Assembly (NCBI GenBank): GCA_016177875.1 | Contig: JACOUL010000017.1 | Coordinates: 62,001-126,000, forward strand | Direction: 5' to 3' | Source of the DNA: Burkholderiales bacterium | Lineage (GTDB): Bacteria > Pseudomonadota > Gammaproteobacteria > Burkholderiales > Burkholderiaceae_D | DNA length: 64,000 nucleotides | Part shown: piece by piece, positions 33,745 through 41,897 of the stretch | Position numbering within the stretch: position 1 is the stretch's first letter | Layout: each line of letters opens with the position of its first letter | Program-made: the position numbers and the translations under genes | Notes under the pieces: model-generated | What the model saw: the letters and a program-made list of their open reading frames with translations, nothing else | Database searches by the model: none | What the model was told of the DNA's origin: nothing

Positions 33745-36666
33745 TTATTGACAGGCCTCACATTCTGCGAAGCCGGGATCACCCGGACGCAGTGTGCAAG
33801 CAGGTCCAGCAAGATCTTCTGCGGGGATCGGACCCGAGGCAAAACCGCCGCTTGCACCACCATCGGCGGACACCGCATTCAAGGCGCCGGCTTTGGAAGT
33901 CGACTTCTCGGTATGCGTCGCAGCGATCGTGCGCAGATAATAAGTGGTCTTCAAACCGCGCAGCCAAGCCAGCTTATACGTCTCGTCCAGTTTCTTGCCG
34001 GAGACGCCAGCCATATAGATATTGAGCGACTGCGCCTGGTCTATCCATTTCTGGCGGCGTGCGGCGGCTTCCACCAGCCACTTCGGCTCGACTTCGAAGG
34101 CGGTGGCGTACAGGTCGCGCAAGTCTTGCGGAATGCGGTCGATCTTGGCCAGACTGCCGTCGAAGTACTTCAGGTCGGAAACCATCACTTCGTCCCACAG
34201 GCCGCGCGCCTTGAGGTCACGCACCAGGTACTCGTTGATCTCGGTAAATTCACCGGACAGGTTCGACTTCACATACAGGTTCTGATAAGTCGGCTCGATG
34301 CAAGCGGACACGCCGATGATGTTGGAAATCGTCGCCGTCGGTGCGATCGCCACGCAGTTGGAGTTGCGCATACCATGTTCTTTAATACGGGCGCGCAAAG
34401 ATGTCCAATCCAAGATTTCGGTGGTATCGACTTCCAGATAGCCGCCGCGTTCTTCGGCCAACAGCTTCAGGCTGTCTTGCGGAAGAATGCCGCGATCCCA
34501 CAACGAACCTTTGTAGGAAGAATAGCGGCCGCGCTCTTCAGCCAGCTCGGTCGAGGCGAGATAAGCGTAGTAGCACACTGCCTCCATCGAGCGGTCGGCG
34601 AATTCCACTGCTTCCGGAGAAGCGTAAGGCACGCGCATGCCGTGCAGGCAATCCTGGAAACCCATGATGCCCAAACCGACCGGACGGTGACGCAAGTTGG
34701 AGTCGCGCGCCTTCTTGACCGCGTAATAATTGATGTCGATCACGTTATCCAGCATGCGCATCGCGGTGCGAATAGTATTTTCCAGCTTGGCGTGATCCAG
34801 CCGCTTTTGTCCACCCTCATCCTTCATGTGGGCCGGCAGGTTGACCGAACCCAGGTTGCATACCGCGATTTCGGAATCGTTGGTGTTCAGCGTGATTTCC
34901 GTACACAGGTTGGAGCTGTGAACGACGCCGACATGCTGCTGCGGGGAACGGATATTGCACGGATCCTTGAAAGTGATCCACGGATGGCCGGTTTCGAACA
35001 GCATGGACAACATCTTGCGCCACAAGTCCATGGCCTGCACGCGCTTGAACAGCTTCAATTCGCCGCGCTGAGTCTTGCCTTCATATGCCAAGTAGGCTTC
35101 TTCGAAGGCCTTGCCGTACTTATCGTGCAGATCGGGCACGTCAGATGGTGAAAACAGAGTCCACTCGCCCTTTTCCATGACCCGCTTCATGAACAAGTCC
35201 GGAATCCAGTTGGCGGTGTTCATGTCGTGAGTACGGCGGCGGTCGTCGCCGGTATTCTTGCGCAGGTCGAGGAATTCCTCGATATCCATGTGCCAGGTTT
35301 CCAAGTAAGCACATACCGCGCCCTTGCGCTTGCCGCCTTGGTTGACCGCGACGGCAGTGTCGTTCACCACCTTCAGGAACGGCACTACGCCTTGCGACTT
35401 GCCGTTGGTGCCTTTAATATGCGCGCCGAGCGAGCGTACCGGGGTCCAGTCGTTGCCCAAGCCACCGGCGTATTTCGCCAGCAAAGCGTTTTCCTTGATG
35501 GCTTCATAAATACCGTCGAGATCGTCGGCCACCGTGGTCAGGTAGCAGGACGACAGCTGCGAACGCTGCGTGCCGGAATTGAACAGGGTCGGCGTCGAGC
35601 TCATGAAGTCGAAGGTCGACAGCAGGTTGTAGAACTCGATGGCGCGCGCTTCGCGGTCGATCTCGTTCAGCGCCAGGCCCATTGCCACACGCATATAGAA
35701 GGCCTGCGGCATTTCGATGCGCACGTCGCGAATGTGCAGAAAATAGCGGTCGTACAGGGTTTGCAGGCCGAGGTAGCCGAACTGCAGATCGCGCTCAGGC
35801 TTTAAGGCTTGCGCCAATTTTTTCAAGTCGAACTGGCCGAGCTTGGCATCCAGCAGTTCCGCGTCGATGCCTTTCTTGATGAATTTCGGGAAGTATTCAA
35901 GGTAGGCGGACGGCGCATCGGCTTGCGCGACTTCCTGGCCGAAGACTTCCTTGCGGATGGTGTGCATCAACAGACGCGCAGTGACCTGGCTGTATGCGGG
36001 ATCTTTTTCCATCAAAGCGCGCGCCGCCAAAATAGCCGACTTATGCAGTTCTTCGACCGGCACGCCGTCGTACAGATTCTTGACCGTCTCGGCCAGAATG
36101 GCGTCGGCGTCAACGTGCTTTTCCAGTCCTTCGCAGGCGGCGGCGATCATGCCGCGCACTTGCGCCATATCGAGCGGACGGCGCTGGCCGCCTTCAGTCA
36201 CATACAATTGAGTCGATACGGCAACCGGTTTAGCTGCCTGCTGCTGCGCGCGCTCTTCCATGCGCTTGGCGCGATACAAGACATAAGCACGCGCCACGTC
36301 GTGCTCGCCGGAACGCATTAAGGCCAATTCAACTTGGTCTTGCACGTCTTCGATATGGAAAGTTCCGCCCGCCGGTTGACGACGCACCAAAGTCGAGACC
36401 ACGTTCGCGGTCAATTGCTCGACCAATTCGCGCACGCGTGCTGAAGCCGCACCTTGACCGCCATTGACTGCCAAGAACGCCTTAGTCATGGCAATCGAAA
36501 TCTTGGAAGGCTCAAAACCGACCACTGCGCCGTTGCGACGGATGATGCGATAGTCGCCGAGCGTCACAGGTGCTTGGGTAGTGGGATAAGTAGAGGAAGC
36601 CGCGGCCGGAGGCACGACGCCGAATTCTACCGGGGACTTGACGGAAATTTCTTGAGTTGACTGCAC
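33745..36666 (-). CDS. nrdA: Class I ribonucleotide reductase, alpha (catalytic) subunit with two ATP-cones
   Basis: 973 residues, against about 760 in E. coli NrdA. Two ATP-cone regulatory domains precede the catalytic barrel: one at about 33-140 (YRIIRRNGAVVGFEPSKISI ... RAYVLYRAKR) and one at about 150-240 (VTEGGQRRPLDMAQVRGMIA ... SQVTARLL). The second aligns with the single E. coli cone. The catalytic core has STPTLFNSGTQRSQLSSCYL, NLCTEITLNTNDSEIAVCNL with the active-site Asn-x-Cys-x-Glu, and SVNLPAHM. The C-terminal redox pair is ECEACQ. The product reduces NDPs to dNDPs with NrdB. The start is a GTG at 36666 with GGAGG 5 nt upstream. Two NrdR boxes lie in the promoter. Confidence 0.96.
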   Translation of the reverse strand: MQSTQEISVKSPVEFGVVPPAAASSTYPTTQAPVTLGDYRIIRRNGAVVGFEPSKISIAMTKAFLAVNGGQGAASARVRELVEQLTANVVSTLVRRQPAGGTFHIEDVQDQVELALMRSGEHDVARAYVLYRAKRMEERAQQQAAKPVAVSTQLYVTEGGQRRPLDMAQVRGMIAAACEGLEKHVDADAILAETVKNLYDGVPVEELHKSAILAARALMEKDPAYSQVTARLLMHTIRKEVFGQEVAQADAPSAYLEYFPKFIKKGIDAELLDAKLGQFDLKKLAQALKPERDLQFGYLGLQTLYDRYFLHIRDVRIEMPQAFYMRVAMGLALNEIDREARAIEFYNLLSTFDFMSSTPTLFNSGTQRSQLSSCYLTTVADDLDGIYEAIKENALLAKYAGGLGNDWTPVRSLGAHIKGTNGKSQGVVPFLKVVNDTAVAVNQGGKRKGAVCAYLETWHMDIEEFLDLRKNTGDDRRRTHDMNTANWIPDLFMKRVMEKGEWTLFSPSDVPDLHDKYGKAFEEAYLAYEGKTQRGELKLFKRVQAMDLWRKMLSMLFETGHPWITFKDPCNIRSPQQHVGVVHSSNLCTEITLNTNDSEIAVCNLGSVNLPAHMKDEGGQKRLDHAKLENTIRTAMRMLDNVIDINYYAVKKARDSNLRHRPVGLGIMGFQDCLHGMRVPYASPEAVEFADRSMEAVCYYAYLASTELAEERGRYSSYKGSLWDRGILPQDSLKLLAEERGGYLEVDTTEILDWTSLRARIKEHGMRNSNCVAIAPTATISNIIGVSACIEPTYQNLYVKSNLSGEFTEINEYLVRDLKARGLWDEVMVSDLKYFDGSLAKIDRIPQDLRDLYATAFEVEPKWLVEAAARRQKWIDQAQSLNIYMAGVSGKKLDETYKLAWLRGLKTTYYLRTIAATHTEKSTSKAGALNAVSADGGASGGFASGPIPAEDLAGPACTLRPGDPGFAECEACQ

Positions 36667-36783
36667 TGAGCCTCCTACCTAGAGAGTATCGCCAGCAGCT
36701 GGGGCTGCTTATGGTTTTATATTGAGAAGCCTGTGGATACAGAACTTCAACGAAGAGTGAGGGCTTATCGTGCCAACCGGAAA

Positions 36784-36830
36784 CCACTATATATAGTGGT
36801 CCTGTTTGCGACCCGAACTAATTCTAGTGC
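36784..36830 (-). promoter_or_regulatory. Tandem NrdR boxes upstream of nrdA
   Basis: Box 1 (36784-36799) lies inside the perfect palindrome ACCACTATATATAGTGGT and matches the known NrdR consensus ACACTATATATAGTGT at 14 of 16 positions. Box 2 (36815-36830, core CACTAGAATTAGT on the minus strand) matches about 10 of 16. Their centres are exactly 31 bp apart, the spacing known for NrdR box pairs. Box 1 probably overlaps the -10 element (TATATA/TATAGT). NrdR represses nrd genes when dATP is plentiful. Confidence 0.88.
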
Positions 36831-36858
36831 TTGAGTCAGCGGTATGCAACTGCTTTTT

Positions 36859-36888
36859 TTGGCTGAAAACATAATTTTTTTCGGCCAA
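36859..36888. repeat. Inverted repeat in the ampD-nrdA gap
   Basis: TTGGCTGAAAA and TTTTCGGCCAA pair over 11 bp (one G-U) with an 8-nt AT loop. It lies 25 bp after the ampD stop. No T-run follows on the minus strand, so if it ends the pilSR-ampD transcript it would be non-canonical. Confidence 0.5.
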
Positions 36889-36912
36889 GTGGATTGACAG
36901 GCGCGGGAGCTT

Positions 36913-37518
36913 TCAGGCAGGAATCGGAAAGCGCAAAGCTGCTTCAATGGATTGTGCAGAATCAAGCTTGGCGAAAGCTGCACGATATGCTGCCCAATCG
37001 AAATAAGGGCCGGGATCGGTCTTGCGTCCCTGCGCAATATGTTCATGTCCAGCGACATCGTGCAAGGGGTAACGCTGCCGCAAAGCGGCCGTCAATTCTG
37101 CCAGCACTTCATATTGAATGTCTTCGAAAACTGCAAAATCACTGCCTTCGACTTCAATGCCGATCGAAAAATCGTTACAGCGCTCTCGGCCGCAAAACGA
37201 AGAAACGCCGGCATGCCATGCCCGGTCATTGGCAGAAACGAACTGGATCACATCACCGTTGCGACGCACCAGAAAATGCGCGGACACCCGCAACGCACGC
37301 AACTGATCGAAATAAGGATGCGTTTCGTAATCCAATTTATTACAAAACAAATCGGCGATATAGGGTCCGCCGAACTCGCCCGGCGGCAGACTAATGTTAT
37401 GCACGACCAAAAGGTCAATCTTGGCGTCGACAGGCCGGCCGTCGAAATTGGATGAAGGTAAGCGCTGCACACCGGCGCACCAGCCGGCGGCATCGATCGC
37501 AAACGGTTGACGCGCCAT
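36913..37518 (-). CDS. ampD: 1,6-anhydro-N-acetylmuramyl-L-alanine amidase
   Basis: About 201 residues, zinc amidase of the Amidase_2 fold. Cleaves the anhydroMurNAc-peptide bond during cytoplasmic murein recycling. Zinc ligands are likely the His of LLVVHNISLPPGEFGG, the His of VAGHEHIAQGRKTDPG and the Asp of KTDPGPYFDW, with the conserved catalytic Lys in GRKTDPGP. FSIGIEVEGSD also fits AmpD. No signal peptide, in keeping with the cytoplasmic AmpD rather than AmiD. The ATG at 37518 follows the pilR stop by one base; a GTG at 37533 would overlap it. Mpl, of the same pathway, is at 21799. Confidence 0.95.
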   Translation of the reverse strand: MARQPFAIDAAGWCAGVQRLPSSNFDGRPVDAKIDLLVVHNISLPPGEFGGPYIADLFCNKLDYETHPYFDQLRALRVSAHFLVRRNGDVIQFVSANDRAWHAGVSSFCGRERCNDFSIGIEVEGSDFAVFEDIQYEVLAELTAALRQRYPLHDVAGHEHIAQGRKTDPGPYFDWAAYRAAFAKLDSAQSIEAALRFPIPA

Positions 37519-37519
37519 A

Positions 37520-38974
37520 TCAATCGGGCTCACGGATATTTAATCGCTGCATGCGATAACGCAATTGGCGAAAACTGATGCCAAGCAGTTCAGCCGCATG
37601 GGTACGATTGAAACGGGTCTTTCCAAGCGCGCGCAAAATCAAGTCGCGTTCGACCTGGTCCAGATAATCCGGCAAGGACAAGGGCAAGTCCGTTGGCGAT
37701 GCACCTGCCGAAGACCCCTGCTCCGGCTCTTGCGCAAACTCCGCGGGCGGCTCCGGCGCAGGTTCCAAGACAGGGACCTCGGCCGGCTGCGGTAAAGACT
37801 CGACCGTAGCTCCGTTCGCTTTGAGCGCAAGATCGGCCACTTCGATGATTCCATCGTTGGCAAACGCCAGCGCGCGCTCAAGGATGTTTTCTAGTTCGCG
37901 TACATTGCCGGGAAAAGAATAGCCGCACAAAGCGTCCAGCGCCGCCCCTGAAAGCGTCACTTTGCCGCCGCCGGCGCTAAGCCTAGTCAGGATAGCGTCA
38001 GCCAACAAATCGATATCGTCGCGCCGCTCGCGCAACGGCGGCAAGCGCAATTCGATGACATTCAAGCGGTAATACAAGTCTTGCCGAAACTTACCCCGCT
38101 CCACGCATTCGACCAAATTCTGGTGGGTGGCGCTGATGATGCGCACATCAACCGGCTCTTCAACTGTGGCGCCCACCTTGCGAACGCGACGCTCTTGAAT
38201 AGCGCGCAAAAGCTTTACTTGCATAGCAAGAGGCAGGTCGGCAACTTCATCCAGCATCAAAGTGCCGCCGTTTGCGGCTTGAAAGAAACCGTCCCGGTCA
38301 TCCGCAGCGCCGGTAAACGCACCTTTGCGATAACCGAAAAACTCGGCTTCCATCAACGCTTCGGGTATTGCCCCGCAATTGACTGCGACAAACGGCTTGT
38401 CGACGCGCGCGCTTTGCGCATGAATGTCGCGTGCCGCCAATTCCTTGCCGCTGCCTGATTCTCCTGTAATGGCAATGGGCGCCATGCTACGCGCTAAGCG
38501 CAGAATTTGTGCCCGCACATCCTGCATGACGGCCGATCGTCCTATCAACCGGAGCGGACTCTCCTTGGCCGTAGTGTCATGGGGACGGCTCTGAACCTCG
38601 CTTGCCATGCTGATACGCAACGCAGATTGGACCAATAAGCGTAATTGGTCCAATCCAACTGGCTTGGAAAGATAATCGAAAGCGCCTGCCTTTAACGCCG
38701 TGACCGCATTTTCCGCGCTACCGAACGCGGTGATAACGGCAATCGGCGTATTGCGATATTCCGTCGCGACTTCACGGACCAGCTCAATGCCCAAACCATC
38801 GGGCAAACGCATATCGGTCAACACCAAGGCGTAAGCGCGCTGCTTGAGCAATGCCCGCGCAGGCGCCAGGCTGTCCGCGCTATCGACATCCAAACCCATC
38901 CTAACGAGCGTGATTTCCACTAATTCACGCAAGTCAGCTTCGTCATCGACAATGAGGATCCTGGGTGCCGTCAT
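37520..38974 (-). CDS. pilR: PilR: sigma-54-dependent NtrC-type response regulator
   Basis: 484 residues. N-terminal receiver with Asp54 (LVLTDMRLPDG). Central AAA+ domain with Walker A in ITGESGSGKELAARDI (about 172-187), the sigma-54 contact loop RKGAFTGAADDRDG, Walker B in GGTLMLDEVADLPLAMQ, and an arginine-rich sensor region. A Pro/Glu linker (VPVLEPAPEPPAEFAQEPEQ) leads to a Fis-type HTH: GKTRFNRTHAAELLGISFRQ followed by LRYRMQRLNI. It should activate the pilin gene with sigma-54 when phosphorylated by PilS, encoded 9 bp upstream. No pilA is in this window. Confidence 0.96.
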   Translation of the reverse strand: MTAPRILIVDDEADLRELVEITLVRMGLDVDSADSLAPARALLKQRAYALVLTDMRLPDGLGIELVREVATEYRNTPIAVITAFGSAENAVTALKAGAFDYLSKPVGLDQLRLLVQSALRISMASEVQSRPHDTTAKESPLRLIGRSAVMQDVRAQILRLARSMAPIAITGESGSGKELAARDIHAQSARVDKPFVAVNCGAIPEALMEAEFFGYRKGAFTGAADDRDGFFQAANGGTLMLDEVADLPLAMQVKLLRAIQERRVRKVGATVEEPVDVRIISATHQNLVECVERGKFRQDLYYRLNVIELRLPPLRERRDDIDLLADAILTRLSAGGGKVTLSGAALDALCGYSFPGNVRELENILERALAFANDGIIEVADLALKANGATVESLPQPAEVPVLEPAPEPPAEFAQEPEQGSSAGASPTDLPLSLPDYLDQVERDLILRALGKTRFNRTHAAELLGISFRQLRYRMQRLNIREPD

Positions 38975-38983
38975 AGCTTTCTG

Positions 38984-40723
38984 TTAGTCGTTTACAGCAG
39001 TTAGCGCGATCACGAACCTGCCGCCATCTCTAGTTTCATCGGCAAAGTACTCATAATCAAGCATTGCGCCATTATTCAAGCACAATTCGCGCGCCAAGTA
39101 GAGTCCCAAGCCGGTTCCTTTACTGGATGTCGTGTAAAACGGCTCGAACAAATGGGCACGAATTTCGGAAGTAATCGGCGCGCCGTCATCCTGCACTTGC
39201 AGCAAAAGCCGATGAGCGCTTTCGCGTACAGTCTGAATCCGGATACTGCCAGGGCGGCCACTAGCGTAACGGACGGCGTTAGCCAGCAAATTCATCACCA
39301 CCTCGCGCAAATGCAGCGGATCGAACCGCACTCTCGCGTCGCCGATGGCCCCCGTCTCAATTAAATCAGACGCAAGATTTTGCGCGGCGCGAAGCTCGCC
39401 GACCACATCCGATAGAAATGGCGCAAGCGCGAGCGGTTCGCCCTGAGTCTGGGCCTTGCGCGACAGCTTCAGGATATCTTCGACCATGCGATTCAGCCGC
39501 GCCACATTGTCTCCCACGATGGAGAGCAAACGCTGCTGCGACGCCTGCGGGCTTTCCTCCGCCAAAAGGCTGGCGGCATAGGAAATCGCAGACAAAGGAT
39601 TCCGCACCTCATGGGCGATACTCGCCGTCAGCCGTCCCATGGAAGCCAGTTTTAACTGCTGCGCCTGGTTTTCAATTTCGGTGACGTCTTGCAAAAAAAT
39701 TACAGTGCGATCTTCATTAAGGCCAGGGCCTTCGACCTTGGCAAAGCGCAATTTCAAATGCGCCGGCACTTCGCGCCGCGGCTCGCGCGCGAACAAAGGC
39801 CCTTGGAAAGTCGGCTCATCATTGGGTTTGACCTTGACATAGGCCGAGCAATCGGCATCCTGCTTTTCGCCATTTTGCGACCGAACGATCCAGCCAAAGA
39901 ACGCTTCGGCGATGGGTGCCAGCGCCGCAATGGAAGTGAGCTTAAAGCGCAAATCTCCCTCGATGACACCAATGCTCAGCATTCTTTCGGCCGCGGGATT
40001 GGCGGTAACGATCGTACCGTTGTTGCTTACCACTAGAATCCCATCTCCCATATCGGCAATCACCAAACGATTGATTGCCTGTTGCAATTGAAGCGCCTTA
40101 CCGTGGCGAGCAGCCAAATCTTCCTGTTTGATTAATTTCGCCGCCAAGCGGCTAACGACAAAAACGGCAGCGAAAAATGCCGCGCCGTACAAGCCCGCCT
40201 GAGAAATCGATACGTCCGGCGCGCCATTCACCAACCGGTAACCGCTTTCCGCCAATAGAATGAGCGTAGTAACCGCAACAAAAAACAAAGCCCACACGAG
40301 CGGCGCAAGAATGGCGCACCCGGCCAAGGGAAATAGATAGAGAATCGCCAGGCCGCTTTTCGCCCCACCCGTCCCGACGTACAACAACGAAATCACCGTG
40401 ACGTCGCCCAACACTTGAAACAATAGCTGCAACAGGAAACGCCGCTGGTACTTGAGAGCTAAAGAAGCAAAACCGATAGCGCCGACCAAATATAAGGCGC
40501 AGGCTTCCACATAAAAAAAGTGTTCTTCGCTCCAGCCATCCTTCTTAGGATTGACGGTTAGAAAAATCAGCAAGACGACGGCAATTACGACACGCGTTGC
40601 ATTAAAGGTTTGCAGGGATCGCCAAAAAGTTTCGCGCGAGGCTGCAGTTAAAGGACGTGCCCTGGGCAGCCCCTCTGCCGGCAGCAAAATTCGGGCGGCG
40701 GCCGCAGCAGTTTTACTATTCAT
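38984..40723 (-). CDS. pilS: PilS: membrane sensor histidine kinase
   Basis: 579 residues. The N-terminal part (to about 200) holds six hydrophobic helices, as in Pseudomonas PilS. A PAS-like region follows (LVIADMGDGILVVSNNGTIV). The HisKA helix has His371 (TASIAHEVRNPLSAISYAAS), and the HATPase has VMNLLANAVRYASG, DDGAPI and GTGLGLYLARELCLNNG. It should phosphorylate PilR to set pilin transcription in response to pilin level in the membrane. The start ATG overlaps the stop of the upstream PP0621-like gene (ATGA), suggesting a shared transcript with the two small membrane-associated genes. Confidence 0.95.
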   Translation of the reverse strand: MNSKTAAAAARILLPAEGLPRARPLTAASRETFWRSLQTFNATRVVIAVVLLIFLTVNPKKDGWSEEHFFYVEACALYLVGAIGFASLALKYQRRFLLQLLFQVLGDVTVISLLYVGTGGAKSGLAILYLFPLAGCAILAPLVWALFFVAVTTLILLAESGYRLVNGAPDVSISQAGLYGAAFFAAVFVVSRLAAKLIKQEDLAARHGKALQLQQAINRLVIADMGDGILVVSNNGTIVTANPAAERMLSIGVIEGDLRFKLTSIAALAPIAEAFFGWIVRSQNGEKQDADCSAYVKVKPNDEPTFQGPLFAREPRREVPAHLKLRFAKVEGPGLNEDRTVIFLQDVTEIENQAQQLKLASMGRLTASIAHEVRNPLSAISYAASLLAEESPQASQQRLLSIVGDNVARLNRMVEDILKLSRKAQTQGEPLALAPFLSDVVGELRAAQNLASDLIETGAIGDARVRFDPLHLREVVMNLLANAVRYASGRPGSIRIQTVRESAHRLLLQVQDDGAPITSEIRAHLFEPFYTTSSKGTGLGLYLARELCLNNGAMLDYEYFADETRDGGRFVIALTAVND

Positions 40724-40956
40724 GGATCGCGGCGCCGATGTTCATCACTGCAGAATGCGGCACCGTTTGCATCCAGCACGGCATCGGATGCGGGGAAATG
40801 CACGCCGCAATGACGGCATTGCAACATCTTTTCCCCCCGAGTTGAATCACGCGCCGCTGCGGAGCGCGAAGCGGAAACCTGTGAAGATTTTTTTTTACTA
40901 CGCGCTACCCAGGCCACGATCAAAGCCGCAATCGCCAGCCATATCAAAACTTTCAT
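40720..40956 (-). CDS. PP0621-family small protein with zinc-finger-like motif
   Basis: 78 residues. N-terminal membrane helix MKVLIWLAIAALIVAWVARS, a basic Ser/Arg-rich stretch, and a compact C-terminal motif LQCRHCGVHFPASDAVLDAN ending AAFCSDEHRRRDP (CxxC ... CxxxH, possible zinc site). Matches the PP0621-type proteins encoded next to pilS in many beta/gammaproteobacteria; function unknown. Its start overlaps the stop of the YpjD-like gene, and its stop overlaps the start of pilS. Confidence 0.88.
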   Translation of the reverse strand: MKVLIWLAIAALIVAWVARSKKKSSQVSASRSAAARDSTRGEKMLQCRHCGVHFPASDAVLDANGAAFCSDEHRRRDP

Positions 40957-41756
40957 GCAAGGCCCCGGTGCAGCACGACTTCCATGACAAAACGGCTACC
41001 GACATAAGCCAGCAGCAAGGTCGCGAATCCGCTCAAGGTAAACCGCAAGGCCGTCTTACCGCGCCACCCGCGCCACCGGCGGCCGACCAGCAGCGCACCG
41101 AACAATACCCATGACAACAAGGTGAATACAGTTTTGTGGTCCCACTTGACCGGTTTTCCAAACAACTGCTCGGAAAAGAACACACCCGACACAACGGTCA
41201 AGGTCAAGAGCACAAAGCCGAAACCGATCATCCGAAACAGCAGCTTTTCCATCGTCAGCAAGGCGGGAAGCCGCTCCAAGGCGCTAGCGAACCAGCCACG
41301 CGCGGTAGCGTGGCTATGCAACTGAGACTCCTGCAATGCCATCAATACGGCATGAAAAGAAGCGATGGTCAGCGTGCTATACGCTAGCATGGCAATAGTG
41401 ACATGCCACGAAAACAAAGCCGACTTTCCCTCCAAAGGAATAACGCTGCCCGGAAACAGCAGCGGCAGGACGGCAGCAGCGGCTGCCGTCGGCAAAACCA
41501 ATATCCGTAGTCCGTCCAAGGAAAAATTCCGATTTTCCAGCCAATACGCAACCACGGATATCCATAGCGTAGCCGACAGCATGACCGCGAATCCTAAACG
41601 TAACGACGCCGGCAACAGCACCTCGCCCGCCAGCGCCGCCCCATGCAAAAGCCAACCGGCCGCCGTCAACAATGCGATTCCGCGCCGATATCGGCTTGGC
41701 AACACCGCCGATGCGACGTACAACAAAGCTGCCGGAAGAGTAAGAAGAACTTGCAT
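40953..41756 (-). CDS. YpjD/CcsA-like cytochrome c assembly family inner-membrane protein
   Basis: 267 residues with about eight hydrophobic helices. The stretch WHVTIAMLAYSTLTIASFHA contains the conserved His of the CcsA/CcmC/YpjD family, and GKPVKWDHKTVFTLLSWVLF matches the last conserved segment (WDhKt). The family handles or senses haem in some members; YpjD itself is poorly characterised. It is divergent from ffh (141-bp gap), the usual arrangement in proteobacteria, and heads the chain ypjD-PP0621-pilS-pilR-ampD. Confidence 0.9.
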   Translation of the reverse strand: MQVLLTLPAALLYVASAVLPSRYRRGIALLTAAGWLLHGAALAGEVLLPASLRLGFAVMLSATLWISVVAYWLENRNFSLDGLRILVLPTAAAAAVLPLLFPGSVIPLEGKSALFSWHVTIAMLAYSTLTIASFHAVLMALQESQLHSHATARGWFASALERLPALLTMEKLLFRMIGFGFVLLTLTVVSGVFFSEQLFGKPVKWDHKTVFTLLSWVLFGALLVGRRWRGWRGKTALRFTLSGFATLLLAYVGSRFVMEVVLHRGLA

Positions 41757-41897
41757 CGTCCAAGTTTACACCATGTAACGCCGACGTCGACGCGCAAAAA
41801 AGCAGCCGTAACGCTTTCGCACCATCCGGTAAAATGGCACCTTTTCCTCTCTTGGCTCCGGAAGGCGCGCGCCTTCCGCAACAGAAAGAATTTTTCC

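Noticed and set aside
41643..41897. In-frame upstream extension of ffh
   Set aside because: The added residues are antisense to the YpjD-like gene and absent from the Ffh family; homology starts at the ATG at 41898.
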